Shown here one piece after another: positions 36,035-46,900 of a DNA stretch of 64,000 nt. The position numbers and the translations under genes are program-made. The stretch comes from a virus. Location of the stretch: IMG/VR virus record IMGVR_UViG_3300008108_007099, positions 1 through 64,000 of that record. One strand, given 5' to 3'. Within the stretch, counting starts at the first letter, position 1. The number at the start of each line of letters is the position of its first letter. The notes beneath the pieces were generated by a model. It searched no databases. It saw only the letters and a list, made by a program, of their open reading frames with translations, and had not been told where the DNA came from.

Positions 36035-39000
36035 ATGGCTGTATATACACTACAACAGTTCAACGATGCGGTCGCTGCGGTTTGCCCAATTACGGGTGTA
36101 ACAGTAAGTGGCAATGGCGTGTTGGGATATTTCCCAGCCGCTGGAGCTACATCAGGACAGCTTTCTGCTGCTAATGGCGTTGTTGCTACTTACAGCGGAC
36201 AAGTAACAAGCGGAACACCTCAAGGACCAGTTGCTTCTGGCAGCTTCAATGCGGCCATTTTGTTCAGCGGCACAGTCGTATCTCCAAACATGGGAAGCGG
36301 CTCAATCTTATCAAATTCAATTGGTTCTGGTGCTGTTACTTCTCCAAAATTAGACGTTGGTGCTGTAGGCGCAAACGCCATCGCATCTGGTGCAATTACT
36401 AGCGGTAAATTAGCAGATAACGCCGTTTTCGGCAACATGGTTGCCTCTGGTGCAATTACAGCAAATAAACTTGGCATTGCATCAGTAATGAATTTAAATT
36501 TGAGCAGTGGTTCAATTACTAATGACAAGCTGGTTAATAGCACTGTCACTATTGCTGGTTCATCTACAGCATTGGGTGGTTCTTGGGCTGCACAAAGCTT
36601 GACAGCTGCCAGCGGATTGTCATCGGTAACTTATTATCCTTCCGGCACAGCCATATTTGGAATTGCATCTGGCGGCATCGTTGCTCAAATGATGGGCAGT
36701 GGTTCAGTAACTACAAATGCTATAGCTAGCGGATCTATCACGGCAAATCTTTTGGCAAGCGGAGCTGTAACCGACATTGTTGGAAGTGGTTCTGTGACAA
36801 GTGGCGATGTCGGCATCGGCGCAATTAACAACTTGAATATTGCTTCAGGCACAATAAGCAACGATAAATTAGTAAACAGCGCGGTTACAATTAACGGAGC
36901 TTCCACAGCACTTGGAGGTTCTTACAATAATTCTACACTTACTTTAGGCGCGGGATTAGCCGGTGGTTCCTACAACGGTTCTGGTGCTGTAACAGCAAGT
37001 GTTGCTTCGGGCGGAATTACTAGCCAGATGTTGGCAGATTCTGCAGTTGCATCTGGTGATGTCGCTATTGGAGCAATAAATAACCAAAACATAGCTTCTG
37101 GCACAGTTGCAAATGACAAATTAACAAATAATTCAGTAACAATTGCAGGAAGTTCTACAGCATTAGGTGGAAGCTGGGCAGCACAAAGCCTAGTTCATGC
37201 TAGCGGTCTTTCCGCTGTAACTTATTATCCCTCTGGCTCGGCTGTAGTAGGTATTGCTTCTGGCGGTATCGTTGCTCAAATGATGGGTAGTGGATCTGTA
37301 ACTGCCAATGCTATTGCTAGCGGTTCAGTTACTGCCGACGCCTTGGCTAGCGGTGCTATTTCGGCGATAGTTGGAAGTGGCGCAATCACTAGCGGAGACT
37401 TAGGACTTGGCGCAGTAAATAATTTAAATGTTGCATCAGGAACTCTGTCAAACGACAAGCTTGTAAATAGCAGCGTTACAATCGCTGGATCTTCTACAGC
37501 TTTAGGTGGGTCTTGGGCTGCTTCCGCTCTAACAACTGCATCTGGATTGCTTGCCGGAACTTATTATCCATCAGGTTCACTGACAATTGGAATTGCTTCC
37601 GGAGGCATTACTAGCGAGCTTCTCGCTGATGGCTCAGTAAATACAAACGATATTGCTTCCGGTGCAGTCGGAACAAATCAAATAGCATCCGGTGCTATTA
37701 CTGGCACATCCATATCATCTGGAGCTATTACAGGTGCAAATATTGCTTCTGGCACTATTACAGGAAGTAAGCTAGCTGCCGCAACGGTACAAAACGCTAA
37801 TCTCGCAAATTCATCTATAAACATAGCTGCTCTAAATGTGCCACTAGGCGGGTCTTGGACTCCACAAGCCTTAACCACCGCTAGCGGTTTGCTGGCTGGA
37901 ACATTTTATGTAAGTGGTGCGCTAACCATTGGTATAGCTTCTGGCGGAATTACAAGTCAGCTAATAGCCGATGGGGCTGTTAATACAAATGACATTGCTT
38001 CTGGAGCAGTTGGAACTAACCAAATTGCATCAGGTGCTGTCACCGGAACAAACATAGCCGCAACAACTGTTGCTAATGCAAACCTCGTCAACAGCGCTGT
38101 AACTATCGCTGGTTCCTCAACGAGCTTGGGCGGTTCTTGGGCAGCTCAATCCTTGGTACATGCTAGCGGTCTTTCTGCTGTAACCTATTACCCATCCGGT
38201 TCTGCTGTAGTTGGCATTGCTTCCGGTGGCATAGTTGCCCAAATGATGGGCAGCGGGTCAGTCACTGCCAACGCAATCGCAAGCGGTTCGGTTACTGCCG
38301 ATGCTCTTGCTAGTGGCGCAATATCCGCCATCGTTGGCAGCGGTGCAATTACTAGTGGCGACTTAGGAATTGGCGCTGTCAACAATCTGAATATTGCTTC
38401 AGGCACCGTAGCCAATGACAAACTTGCAAATAGTACAGTAACCATTGCAGGTTCCAGCACCTCCCTAGGTGGTAGCTGGGCTGCAGCAGCACTTACAACA
38501 GCTAGCGGATTGGCCGCAGGAACATATTACCCGTCAGGCGCTTTGACAATAGGCATTGCTACTAACGGAGTAGTCACAGCTATGATTGCTTCTGGTGCAG
38601 TGGGGACTAATCAAATTGCTTCAGGTGCTGTCACCGGAACAAATATAGCAGCAACAACTGTTGCCAATGCAAACCTCGTTAACAGCGCTGTAACTATCGC
38701 TGGTTCCTCAACGAGCTTGGGCGGTTCTTGGGCAGCTGCAGCACTTACAACATCTAGCGGATTGCTTGCTGGCACATATTATCCATCAGGCGCACTGACT
38801 ATAGGATTAGCTTCCGGCGGAATTACAAGCCAATTGATTGCTGACGGTGCTGTTGGAACAAACGAGCTTGCCACAAGTGCAGTGACTAATGACAAAATTA
38901 CAAGTGGTACTGTTGCTAATGACAAACTTGCTAATAGCAGCGTAACCATAGCAGGCTCCTCTACTGCTCTAGGCGGTAGCTGGGCAGCCCAAAGTTTGAC

Positions 39001-42000
39001 GGCAGCAAGCGGTCTTTCATCAGTTACTTACTATCCTTCTGGATCGGCTGTAATTGGAATAGCTTCTGGCGGAATCGTTGCACAGATGATGGGTAGCGGT
39101 TCTGTCACCACAAATGCAATTGCTAGCGGTTCTGTCACCACAAATGCATTAGCAAGCGGAGCAATTTCAGCAATCGTTGGAAGCGGAGCAATTACTAGCG
39201 GCGATTTAGGAATCGCAACTGTGAATAACTTAAACATAGTAAGTGGAACCATAAGCAACGATAAACTTGTAAATAGCTCAATCACTATCAATGGTGCATC
39301 AACAGCACTAGGTGGAAGTTATGCTAACGCTGCCTTGACACTGGGCACTGGTCTCACAGGTGGTTCATATAATGGTTCAGGTGCAGTCACTGCAGCTATC
39401 GCTTCGGGCGGTATTACAAACGAAATGATTGCAGACAATGCAATCACTACAAATGACATAGCTTCTGGTCAAGTAACTGGAGCCAAGATTGCTGCAACCA
39501 CAGTGGCAAATGCTAATTTGGTCAATAGCGCAGTCACAATTGCAGGTTCTTCCACTGCACTAGGTGGTAGCTGGGCCGCAGCAGCTTTAACTACCGCAAG
39601 CGGACTAGCAGCAGGAACTTATTATCCTTCAGGCGCTCTTACCATAGGAATTGCAACAGCTGGCGTAGTAAATGCGATGATTGCTAGTGGAGCGGTCACA
39701 GGCACAAGCATAGCCGCTTCAACTGTAGCAAATGCGAACTTAGTAAATAGTGCTGTAACAATTGCAGGTTCTTCAACATCCTTGGGTGGTTCTTGGGCTG
39801 CTCAAGCACTTACAACTGCCAGTGGTTTATTGGCAGGAACTTACTATCCATCTGGAGCACTCACTATTGGTTTAGCATCCGGTGGAATTACAAGTCAATT
39901 AATTGCAGATGGGGCCGTTGGAACAAACGAGCTTGCCACAAGTGCAGTAACTAACGACAAAATTACAAGCGGAACTGTTGCTAATGACAAACTTGCAAAC
40001 AGCACAGTCACAATCGCTGGCTCGTCTACTGCCTTAGGTGGAAGCTGGGCTGCACAAAGTCTAACTGCCGCAAGCGGTTTATCTGCTGTAACATATTATC
40101 CTTCCGGAGCGGCTGTTATAGGCATCGCTTCTGGTGGAATTATAGCACAAATGATGGGTAGTGGTTCTGTAACTGCTAATGCAATCGCTAGCGGTTCGGT
40201 TACTGCAAATGCACTAGCTAGCGGAGCAATATCAGCCATAGTTGGTAGTGGTGCAATTACCAGTGGAGATTTGGGAATTGGTGCAATTAATAATCTAAAC
40301 ATATCCAGCGGAACAATTAGCAACGATAAGCTTGCAAATAGCTCTATTACAATTAACGGCGCTTCAACAGCGCTTGGTGGCAGCTATGCAAATGCCGCTC
40401 TAACACTTGGAACTGGCTTAACTGGTGGTTCATACAATGGATCAGGTGCCGTAACTGCAGCTATAGCTTCCGGTGGCATAACAGGAGAAATGATTGCTGA
40501 CAACGCAATCACAACAAATGATATTGCGTCGGGACAGGTTACAGGAGCCAAGATTGCCGCAAGCACTGTGGCAAATGCAAATCTTGCAAACAGCACAATT
40601 ACAATCGCTGGATCTTCTACCGCCTTAGGCGCAAGCTGGGCAGCAGCAGCCCTAACAACTTCTAGCGGCTTGACTGCTGGTACTTACTATCCTTCAGGCG
40701 CTCTTACCATAGGGATTGCATCTGGCGGCATCGTTGCCCAAATGATGGGAAGTGGATCAGTTCTATCGGGTGCAATTGGCTCAGGGCAAATTGGGCCAAA
40801 TCATTTATCTTCCGGAATTAGCGTTACCACTGCCACAAAAATAAGTATAGAGGGAACAAACGCCAGCGGTCTATATCCTGTAGTATTTACAAGTGGCATC
40901 GCTAGTAGCAACCAAGCCTATTCATGCTCTGGACTATTTTACAATCCGGCACTCAGAAGCCTTGATATAGTTTGTTATTTGAGCGGCGGTACAACCGGTG
41001 GCGTTTCAATATTCCCCGGCAACAATGGTACAGCAACGATTGTGGGTCAAAATGCAGCCAGAAACGGTGCCAGTACTGGTGCATTCAGCACTATTATTGG
41101 CAGGGATGCACTTGCAAGCGGATCATCGGAGGCCAACAGCGTTATTATAGGATATAGGGCAGCATGGGGATCACAAGGTACCGGCGATAACGTTATAATC
41201 GGCAAAGAGGCCGCAGCAAACGCTGTGGGAACTAGTTTAAGCGTTCTTATAGGTGATTCTGTTGCAAGTAGAGGATTTGGGAATGGTACTTTTGGTAACG
41301 TTGCTATCGGTGCCGCAGCTGGTACGACTGCTGATGGCGTATTAATGTATGAAAGTGTGCATGTTGGAAGGCAAGCCGGCTCAGCTGGCCCTGCATTAGC
41401 CAGCGGCACAAGTGGTGGTAGTAATATTTACTTAGGCGCATATACCATGCGTGGTAGCGACGGTGGTCGTTGGAACGAAATAGTAATTGGCTGCAATATG
41501 AGTGGCCTTGGTACTAACACCATCACTATGGGACGAACTGATACTGCTTCCGGTAGAATTTATGGAAATATCAACTTCCCATATGGAATTTCGTTCCCAT
41601 CCGGCGGTATCACATCAGGTGGTGTTTTCACAGCTTCCCTAGGATCTGGATTGGTCCGAAGTGGAGCTATAAGCTCTGGTCAGATAGGAATAAATCATCT
41701 CGCTGCAGGCGCATGGTCTGCCAACCAAGTCTTAGGTCAAGATGGCGCAGGCAATCTAGACTGGATTACACCAACTACAACAGTGAATAGTGGTGGAATT
41801 ACTAGCGGCATGCTAGGAATTGCTTCAGTAAACAATATCAACATTGTTTCTGGAACCATAAGCAACGATAAACTTGCCAACAGTGCCGTCACAATCGCTG
41901 GTTCTTCAACATCCTTGGGTGGTTCTTGGGCCGCACAAGCTCTGATACATGCCAGTGGTCTATCTGCCGTCACTTATTATCCTTCTGGACAGGCCGTTGT

Positions 42001-42913
42001 TGGCATAGCATCTGGCGGAATCGTAGGAGAAATGATTGCCGACAACGCAATCACAACAAATGATATTGCATCGGGACAAGTGACAGGCGCTAAAATTGCC
42101 GCTACCACTGTAGCAAATGCAAATCTCGTAAACAGTGCTGTTACAATAGCCGGTTCTTCTACGGCACTTGGTGCAAGCTGGGCCGCAGCAGCCCTAACAA
42201 CAGCCAGTGGTCTTCTAGCCGGCACATACTATCCATCAGGTGCTCTGACCATCGGCATAGCCTCTGGCGGAATTACGAGCGAACTAATTGCAGATAATGC
42301 GGTTGGAACTAATGAAATTAGTAACGGATCAGTTACTAATGCCAAATTGCAAAATAGCGCAGTCACGATTGCTGGCTCATCTACTTCTCTCGGCGGTAGC
42401 TGGGCGGCTCAAGCTCTTACAACAGCAAGCGGACTAGCAGCAGGAACATACTATCCATCAGGCGCTTTGACGATAGGTATTGCTACAGCCGGTGTTGTAA
42501 CTGCCATGATTGCTTCTGGCGCAGTTGGTAGCAACCAAATAGCTTCTGGCGCTGTCGGCGAACTACAGATGTCCAACACAGTTGCCAACAAGACAATTAT
42601 TGGCGATATTCAGACAATAAGTGCCCAAACAGGCGCTTACACGTTAGCATCTGGTGACGCCGGTAAACTAATTACAGTTAATGCAGCTGGCGCAACCATA
42701 GTCACAATACCAACAAACGCTACTGTACCTTTTGCGGTTGGATCACACATCGACTTCATTCAGCTTGGTGCTGGACAGGTCACAATTAGCGGCAATACTG
42801 GTGTAACCATAAATTACACTCCCGGCAACAAGCTTAGAACCCAATACGCTGGTGCTTCTGTAATCAAGATTGCCACAGATACTTGGTGTTTAGTTGGCGA
42901 TATTTCAACATAA
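36035..42913 (+). CDS. Giant tail-fibre protein with pentad shaft, YadA-head-like insert and conserved C-terminus
   Basis: 2292 residues. Repeated modules (ANDKLxNSxVTIAGSSTALGGSW, YYPSGALTIGIASGG) alternate with pentads from about 36200 to 40830. An AIG-rich head-like region (about 40980-41590; TIIGRDAL, SVIIGYRAA, NVIIGKEAA, NVAIGAAAG) follows. The C-terminal domain (42572-42910), with YTLASGDAGKLITV, FAVGSHIDFIQLGAGQVT, KLRTQYAGASVIK and TWCLVGDIS, is a very common phage tail-fibre C-terminus. Translation may be coupled, as the start is 3 bases after the previous stop. Confidence 0.78.
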   Translation: MAVYTLQQFNDAVAAVCPITGVTVSGNGVLGYFPAAGATSGQLSAANGVVATYSGQVTSGTPQGPVASGSFNAAILFSGTVVSPNMGSGSILSNSIGSGAVTSPKLDVGAVGANAIASGAITSGKLADNAVFGNMVASGAITANKLGIASVMNLNLSSGSITNDKLVNSTVTIAGSSTALGGSWAAQSLTAASGLSSVTYYPSGTAIFGIASGGIVAQMMGSGSVTTNAIASGSITANLLASGAVTDIVGSGSVTSGDVGIGAINNLNIASGTISNDKLVNSAVTINGASTALGGSYNNSTLTLGAGLAGGSYNGSGAVTASVASGGITSQMLADSAVASGDVAIGAINNQNIASGTVANDKLTNNSVTIAGSSTALGGSWAAQSLVHASGLSAVTYYPSGSAVVGIASGGIVAQMMGSGSVTANAIASGSVTADALASGAISAIVGSGAITSGDLGLGAVNNLNVASGTLSNDKLVNSSVTIAGSSTALGGSWAASALTTASGLLAGTYYPSGSLTIGIASGGITSELLADGSVNTNDIASGAVGTNQIASGAITGTSISSGAITGANIASGTITGSKLAAATVQNANLANSSINIAALNVPLGGSWTPQALTTASGLLAGTFYVSGALTIGIASGGITSQLIADGAVNTNDIASGAVGTNQIASGAVTGTNIAATTVANANLVNSAVTIAGSSTSLGGSWAAQSLVHASGLSAVTYYPSGSAVVGIASGGIVAQMMGSGSVTANAIASGSVTADALASGAISAIVGSGAITSGDLGIGAVNNLNIASGTVANDKLANSTVTIAGSSTSLGGSWAAAALTTASGLAAGTYYPSGALTIGIATNGVVTAMIASGAVGTNQIASGAVTGTNIAATTVANANLVNSAVTIAGSSTSLGGSWAAAALTTSSGLLAGTYYPSGALTIGLASGGITSQLIADGAVGTNELATSAVTNDKITSGTVANDKLANSSVTIAGSSTALGGSWAAQSLTAASGLSSVTYYPSGSAVIGIASGGIVAQMMGSGSVTTNAIASGSVTTNALASGAISAIVGSGAITSGDLGIATVNNLNIVSGTISNDKLVNSSITINGASTALGGSYANAALTLGTGLTGGSYNGSGAVTAAIASGGITNEMIADNAITTNDIASGQVTGAKIAATTVANANLVNSAVTIAGSSTALGGSWAAAALTTASGLAAGTYYPSGALTIGIATAGVVNAMIASGAVTGTSIAASTVANANLVNSAVTIAGSSTSLGGSWAAQALTTASGLLAGTYYPSGALTIGLASGGITSQLIADGAVGTNELATSAVTNDKITSGTVANDKLANSTVTIAGSSTALGGSWAAQSLTAASGLSAVTYYPSGAAVIGIASGGIIAQMMGSGSVTANAIASGSVTANALASGAISAIVGSGAITSGDLGIGAINNLNISSGTISNDKLANSSITINGASTALGGSYANAALTLGTGLTGGSYNGSGAVTAAIASGGITGEMIADNAITTNDIASGQVTGAKIAASTVANANLANSTITIAGSSTALGASWAAAALTTSSGLTAGTYYPSGALTIGIASGGIVAQMMGSGSVLSGAIGSGQIGPNHLSSGISVTTATKISIEGTNASGLYPVVFTSGIASSNQAYSCSGLFYNPALRSLDIVCYLSGGTTGGVSIFPGNNGTATIVGQNAARNGASTGAFSTIIGRDALASGSSEANSVIIGYRAAWGSQGTGDNVIIGKEAAANAVGTSLSVLIGDSVASRGFGNGTFGNVAIGAAAGTTADGVLMYESVHVGRQAGSAGPALASGTSGGSNIYLGAYTMRGSDGGRWNEIVIGCNMSGLGTNTITMGRTDTASGRIYGNINFPYGISFPSGGITSGGVFTASLGSGLVRSGAISSGQIGINHLAAGAWSANQVLGQDGAGNLDWITPTTTVNSGGITSGMLGIASVNNINIVSGTISNDKLANSAVTIAGSSTSLGGSWAAQALIHASGLSAVTYYPSGQAVVGIASGGIVGEMIADNAITTNDIASGQVTGAKIAATTVANANLVNSAVTIAGSSTALGASWAAAALTTASGLLAGTYYPSGALTIGIASGGITSELIADNAVGTNEISNGSVTNAKLQNSAVTIAGSSTSLGGSWAAQALTTASGLAAGTYYPSGALTIGIATAGVVTAMIASGAVGSNQIASGAVGELQMSNTVANKTIIGDIQTISAQTGAYTLASGDAGKLITVNAAGATIVTIPTNATVPFAVGSHIDFIQLGAGQVTISGNTGVTINYTPGNKLRTQYAGASVIKIATDTWCLVGDIST

Positions 42914-42958
42914 TTAACTATATTATGGTAATTCGTAGGAGAAAGCGGTAGATTTAAA

Positions 42959-45193
42959 ATGCGTAGAGTAATGATATATTCGAGGCCTCAATTCACCTCT
43001 ACCCCTACGCCCACAGCTTCTCCTACGCCATCGCCTTCTCCATCTGCAACACCTGAACCAACGCCAGTTGCCTTAAATGCATTTTTGTACGGTTGGGGCG
43101 GCAACGGATACGGCCAACTTGGAAATAACACTTCTACTGATACCAGATTTGCTGTGCAAACTGTGATGTCATCCAATTTCTGGAATACAGTTTCTGATAC
43201 TATTGACGGCAGCACATATGCAATTAAGACCGATCTAAGCATGTGGACATTTGGCTACAACGCATACGGTCAATTGGGCGACAATACAACTACAGTCAGA
43301 AGTTCTCCAGTACAAGTAACGGGAAGCAACACCAACTGGGTAAACGTTAACGGCGGATTAAATCACGTTATTGGCATTAAGACGGACGGCACTTTATGGA
43401 CTTGGGGTCAGCTGTGGGAAATAGCAAATGCTGGCCAAACCCATACTTTAGGTCTTGCAGCAAACAATACTCTATGGGCATGGGGCGGAAACGCCTACGG
43501 GGAACTTGGTACATCATCTACTAACAGTGCTTTAACGCCTGTACAGATTGGTACATCTACGGCTTGGAAGTATATAACAGCTGGATTCCAGAATTCTTAT
43601 GCTGTTAAAACAGATGGTTCACTGTGGGGCTGGGGCAGAAACAATCTTGGCCAGCTTGGTCAAAACAATGTAACCAACCTTAGCAGCATGGTTCAGATTG
43701 GGACTGGCAACTGGGTAAGCATAGCTGCCGGCGGTGGTTTTATGCTAGGCGTTAAAAATGATGGCACTATGTGGTCAGTTGGCGATAATACTTTTGGACA
43801 GTTGGGAATTGGATCTAGTACAACTGCATTTAGTAGCATAACACAAGTTACCGTTGGATCTACATCTTGGTCTAGCGTGAGCGCAGGTTATCAATTCGGC
43901 GTTGCGTTGCAGAAAAATGGCACGATATGGACATTTGGAAGAAACCTCTATAGTGCTTTGGGCAATATTGCAAGTTTTGGTTCTACCAGCATAAACACAC
44001 CAGAACAAGTAACTACTACAGGCCTTTCATGGGTTTCAGTGGTTGCAGGCGGATATCATGTAAGTGCCCTAACATTAAGCACTCCTATACCAACAAGCAG
44101 TCCTGCTCCAACACAGGTTCCTACCGCTACAGCTACACCAGCTCCAACATCGAGTCCGGCTCCCACTCCATCTGTTACGCCAGTGCCAACAGCAAGTGCA
44201 ACTCCTGCTCCATCTGCAAGTGCAACACCAGCACCAACTGCAAGCCGTACACCAACACCAACGGCAAGCCCTGTTCCTACGAATACAGCAACACCGGCTC
44301 CAACCGCAAGTGTTACACCGAATCCGACACCGTCGCCGACTTCATTGCCTGCTCCAAGTCCAACTATAGATCCTACTGGCACTACCGTAGAATTGTGCTT
44401 TACAGACGCAGTGACAAGAGTAAATGGCGATATTGGAGCAATTACCTTCTCAGGATTTAATCCTGCATATGGCACCCTATCTGTTGCCTCATATAATTCC
44501 GGCAGCGGTACCTCATGTCTGATTTATGGTTTGAATCGACCTGCATACAGTGATGAAACAGCTATTACTATATCTTATGATTCATCTAACTGCTATCTTG
44601 CAAGGCTAAGTCCTTATCAATGTTTGCCGACCTACAACCTTGTGCCTGTAAATAATACCTCTACCAAGGCACCACCCACACCTACACCAACGCCGTCAAG
44701 AAGTCCTTCTCCGACACCATCGAGAAGTCCTTCGCCAACTCCTTCGCCTTCGCCATCTGCAAGTGCGGCAGCTACGGCCACACCAACGCCTTCACCATCT
44801 GCTACAGGTGGCAGCCCAACTCCCACACCTACAGGATTCGCAGGCTGCTACTCGCAAGATGCTACCGGACTAATGGATGTAACAGCAACTACATATGGAT
44901 TTGACTTTAGCAACCAGTTTACCAAGGGAAGTTCTACATTCTTATTTACGGTACTTGCTGATTGCAATGATATAACATTTACAGTGTTTGTCGATAATCA
45001 GAGTGGCACTGGTGATGTTAAGATAGTTGCGCCAAACGGTGCTGAAACTTTAGTTGGAACTGGCACTACTGGATGCCAGCACTTTACAGGCGTCCAACAG
45101 GGAGAAACTGTAGCCGTAGGTAAAGGCACAGCCGGTGCTACATACGGCGCTGGTACAGTCACAGGCTACATAGTAACTGGCGGCGGTTGTTAA
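42959..45193 (+). CDS. RCC1-propeller/PT-linker adhesin
   Basis: 744 residues, AGGAG at 42937. An N-terminal PTPS linker is followed by an RCC1 propeller (about 43080-44080; [29 protein letters not shown]), then a long linker (44085-44380), a small beta domain (44385-44660; [14 protein letters not shown]), a second linker and a C-terminal beta domain (44840-45190; [30 protein letters not shown]). One RCC1 blade is shortened near 43410 ([13 protein letters not shown]), as if about 23 residues were lost in frame. Same design as the first giant gene; adhesin role inferred. ATG at 42971 is an alternative start. Confidence 0.75.
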   Translation: MRRVMIYSRPQFTSTPTPTASPTPSPSPSATPEPTPVALNAFLYGWGGNGYGQLGNNTSTDTRFAVQTVMSSNFWNTVSDTIDGSTYAIKTDLSMWTFGYNAYGQLGDNTTTVRSSPVQVTGSNTNWVNVNGGLNHVIGIKTDGTLWTWGQLWEIANAGQTHTLGLAANNTLWAWGGNAYGELGTSSTNSALTPVQIGTSTAWKYITAGFQNSYAVKTDGSLWGWGRNNLGQLGQNNVTNLSSMVQIGTGNWVSIAAGGGFMLGVKNDGTMWSVGDNTFGQLGIGSSTTAFSSITQVTVGSTSWSSVSAGYQFGVALQKNGTIWTFGRNLYSALGNIASFGSTSINTPEQVTTTGLSWVSVVAGGYHVSALTLSTPIPTSSPAPTQVPTATATPAPTSSPAPTPSVTPVPTASATPAPSASATPAPTASRTPTPTASPVPTNTATPAPTASVTPNPTPSPTSLPAPSPTIDPTGTTVELCFTDAVTRVNGDIGAITFSGFNPAYGTLSVASYNSGSGTSCLIYGLNRPAYSDETAITISYDSSNCYLARLSPYQCLPTYNLVPVNNTSTKAPPTPTPTPSRSPSPTPSRSPSPTPSPSPSASAAATATPTPSPSATGGSPTPTPTGFAGCYSQDATGLMDVTATTYGFDFSNQFTKGSSTFLFTVLADCNDITFTVFVDNQSGTGDVKIVAPNGAETLVGTGTTGCQHFTGVQQGETVAVGKGTAGATYGAGTVTGYIVTGGGC

Positions 45194-45235
45194 TTACTAA
45201 AAACATACTATAATTCTTTATAAAGGAGAAATAGT

Positions 45236-45805
45236 ATGTTTTTTCATTTAGAAGCATTTCATGATAATGCAAAACAATTTTGTGAAATTATCTCGAAGTT
45301 AAATTTTGTTGATAATACTTTCGGTCAAGAAGTTAAAAATTTCAATCATAAGCCTGAAGAATTAGCACAAGCTTTGAGCCATATTCTTGGCCGCCAACTT
45401 ATTCACGCGGAAGAATCAGGCGTATATAGAAAACCTTTGCCTTTTATTCATTTCGAAAATTGGAATCCTCAAAGTGCTTTTAACGCGGCTATAGCTCTTG
45501 AAGATACCAAATTCTTCACTTACAGACATAAAGAAACTAATGTCTATAACGTATTGCAAATGCCTGATAAGAATTTGGACATGGATCAGTTTATAAAAGA
45601 TAATTCACAAAACTTTGACAATTGGGAAATTATAGCCGATATCAATCTAAAACAGGGAGATATGGTAGTTTTCCAGCCTTGGATTTGGCATAGCTTCCAA
45701 GAAGGTAATTTAATTCAAGTATTCAGTTTCAATCGCAATGATAAACCATTAATCGAGGTTCCGGAGAGCTATGAAACTCCCGATGGTATCGTCCCTCCCG
45801 CCTAA
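45236..45805 (+). CDS. Possible 2-oxoglutarate/Fe(II)-dependent oxygenase-like protein
   Basis: 189 residues with a strong AAAGGAG site. C-terminal GDMVVFQPWIWHSFQEGN followed by LIQVFSFNR has the look of the final strands of a double-stranded beta-helix (late His, then a basic residue that would bind 2-oxoglutarate). An upstream FIHFENWN and TYRHKE could hold the HxD part, but a clean HxD is not obvious, so the catalytic triad is uncertain. Other cupin proteins would fit too. It sits between the adhesins and the glycan operon, so a hydroxylase acting on the fibres is conceivable but unproven. Confidence 0.4.
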   Translation: MFFHLEAFHDNAKQFCEIISKLNFVDNTFGQEVKNFNHKPEELAQALSHILGRQLIHAEESGVYRKPLPFIHFENWNPQSAFNAAIALEDTKFFTYRHKETNVYNVLQMPDKNLDMDQFIKDNSQNFDNWEIIADINLKQGDMVVFQPWIWHSFQEGNLIQVFSFNRNDKPLIEVPESYETPDGIVPPA

Positions 45806-46208
45806 CTTTAAAGAGTGCGGAGAGTGCCACAAATGCTGCGAAGGATGGGTGGGAGGAGATGCTTTTGGCGTTCCTTTTCACCCGCATAGACCATGTGCTT
45901 TTCATCAAGGAAAGTGCTTGGTTTATTCATTCAGGCCCGATGTTTGCAAGAAATTCTTCTGTGCATGGGCACAGGGACTTTTTCCAGACTGGATGCGTCC
46001 TGATTTGACTAATGTTCTCATTTCAATAGGCGATTGGAGCAAAGGTCAGTACCTTAAAATAATTTTATGTGACACACCGATGCCGCAAAATGTGGAAGAA
46101 GAGATTAAAAAGTTTATTAATTTGCATAAAACACCGTGCATGGTTCATGATAATGGGAAAACCGATTTATACGGACAGCCAGAATTTATCAAAGAATTTA
46201 CTCAGTAA
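45771..46208 (+). CDS. YkgJ-type CxxCxxCC metal-binding protein
   Basis: 145 residues. CGECHKCC near residue 16 is exactly the CxxCxxCC signature of PF03692 (putative zinc- or iron-chelating domain), with further Cys in CAFHQGKC, CKKFFCAW. It overlaps the upstream gene by 35 bases and has GGAG before the ATG, so they are co-translated. It may supply metal to or act with the putative oxygenase; this is inferred from adjacency. Known members are of unknown biochemical function. The tail overlaps the convergent gene by 7 bases. Confidence 0.65.
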   Translation: MKLPMVSSLPPNFKECGECHKCCEGWVGGDAFGVPFHPHRPCAFHQGKCLVYSFRPDVCKKFFCAWAQGLFPDWMRPDLTNVLISIGDWSKGQYLKIILCDTPMPQNVEEEIKKFINLHKTPCMVHDNGKTDLYGQPEFIKEFTQ

Positions 46209-46900
46209 ACCTTGCTGCAAATCCTTACTTCCTCTTCGGTTTTATCCCTGTTTACTATTGTAGACCCCTCAGAAACATCGTACGCGAACAAACCAAGTTG
46301 CACCTGAGTGTATACATCAGCGCGCATAAAAACATCAATGCTACGAGTGACGCCACTAGCTATAACATTAGCCATTAACCTTCGCGCTATAAAAGGGTCT
46401 ACAGAATAAGCATGCGCCTTGTATAAACAATTTAATCCTTCCCATTTTAAATGGACCGGCACGGGTGCTATTTGTAACTTACCTTGCTGCTGTTCTTCAC
46501 AGCCCAAATATATAATTGCATTTAATGCCGGATGCTCAGTAAATGGCTTTACCATAACTGCATCATGTTCTAAAATTACAATTGGTTCATCGAGTTCGAT
46601 ACACTTAGCCCACAATGACACATGCCCTAAAAATGCAGCTACTTCGCCATTTTTAAGAGCACTATTTGGACACTTTATCCATTTCAACCACGGTTCGTTT
46701 TCCAAGTGTTTAGGAGCAATAATTCCTTCGCCTGTGCCGTCAAAACCATTCCACAGCACGTATTTTTGTCCGACTTCTTCGCAAGATTTTACACAGCGCT
46801 TAGTCATCCTTTCGGATTGAGCGTTTCCCGGCAATGTTAAAATATAAGCCTTATCTACTTTTACGTTATAGGCGTAAGATAAACTTTCTCTCATGTTCAT
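46202..46900 (-). CDS. GT25-like glycosyltransferase (second of a pair)
   Basis: About 232 residues; start chosen at 46900, where ATGA overlaps the upstream gene stop and AAGGAAAA lies before it. A longer ORF start (47002) lies inside the neighbour and has no support. N-terminal KAYILTLPGN with SERMTKRCVKSC, then the GFDGTGEGI sequence, FLGHVSLWAKC and the nucleotide-sugar motif ILEHDAVM, and late HAYSVDPFIA, are the core of GT25 (LPS galactosyltransferase) proteins, which are common in phages. Acceptor unknown. Confidence 0.8.
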   Translation of the reverse strand: MNMRESLSYAYNVKVDKAYILTLPGNAQSERMTKRCVKSCEEVGQKYVLWNGFDGTGEGIIAPKHLENEPWLKWIKCPNSALKNGEVAAFLGHVSLWAKCIELDEPIVILEHDAVMVKPFTEHPALNAIIYLGCEEQQQGKLQIAPVPVHLKWEGLNCLYKAHAYSVDPFIARRLMANVIASGVTRSIDVFMRADVYTQVQLGLFAYDVSEGSTIVNRDKTEEEVRICSKVY

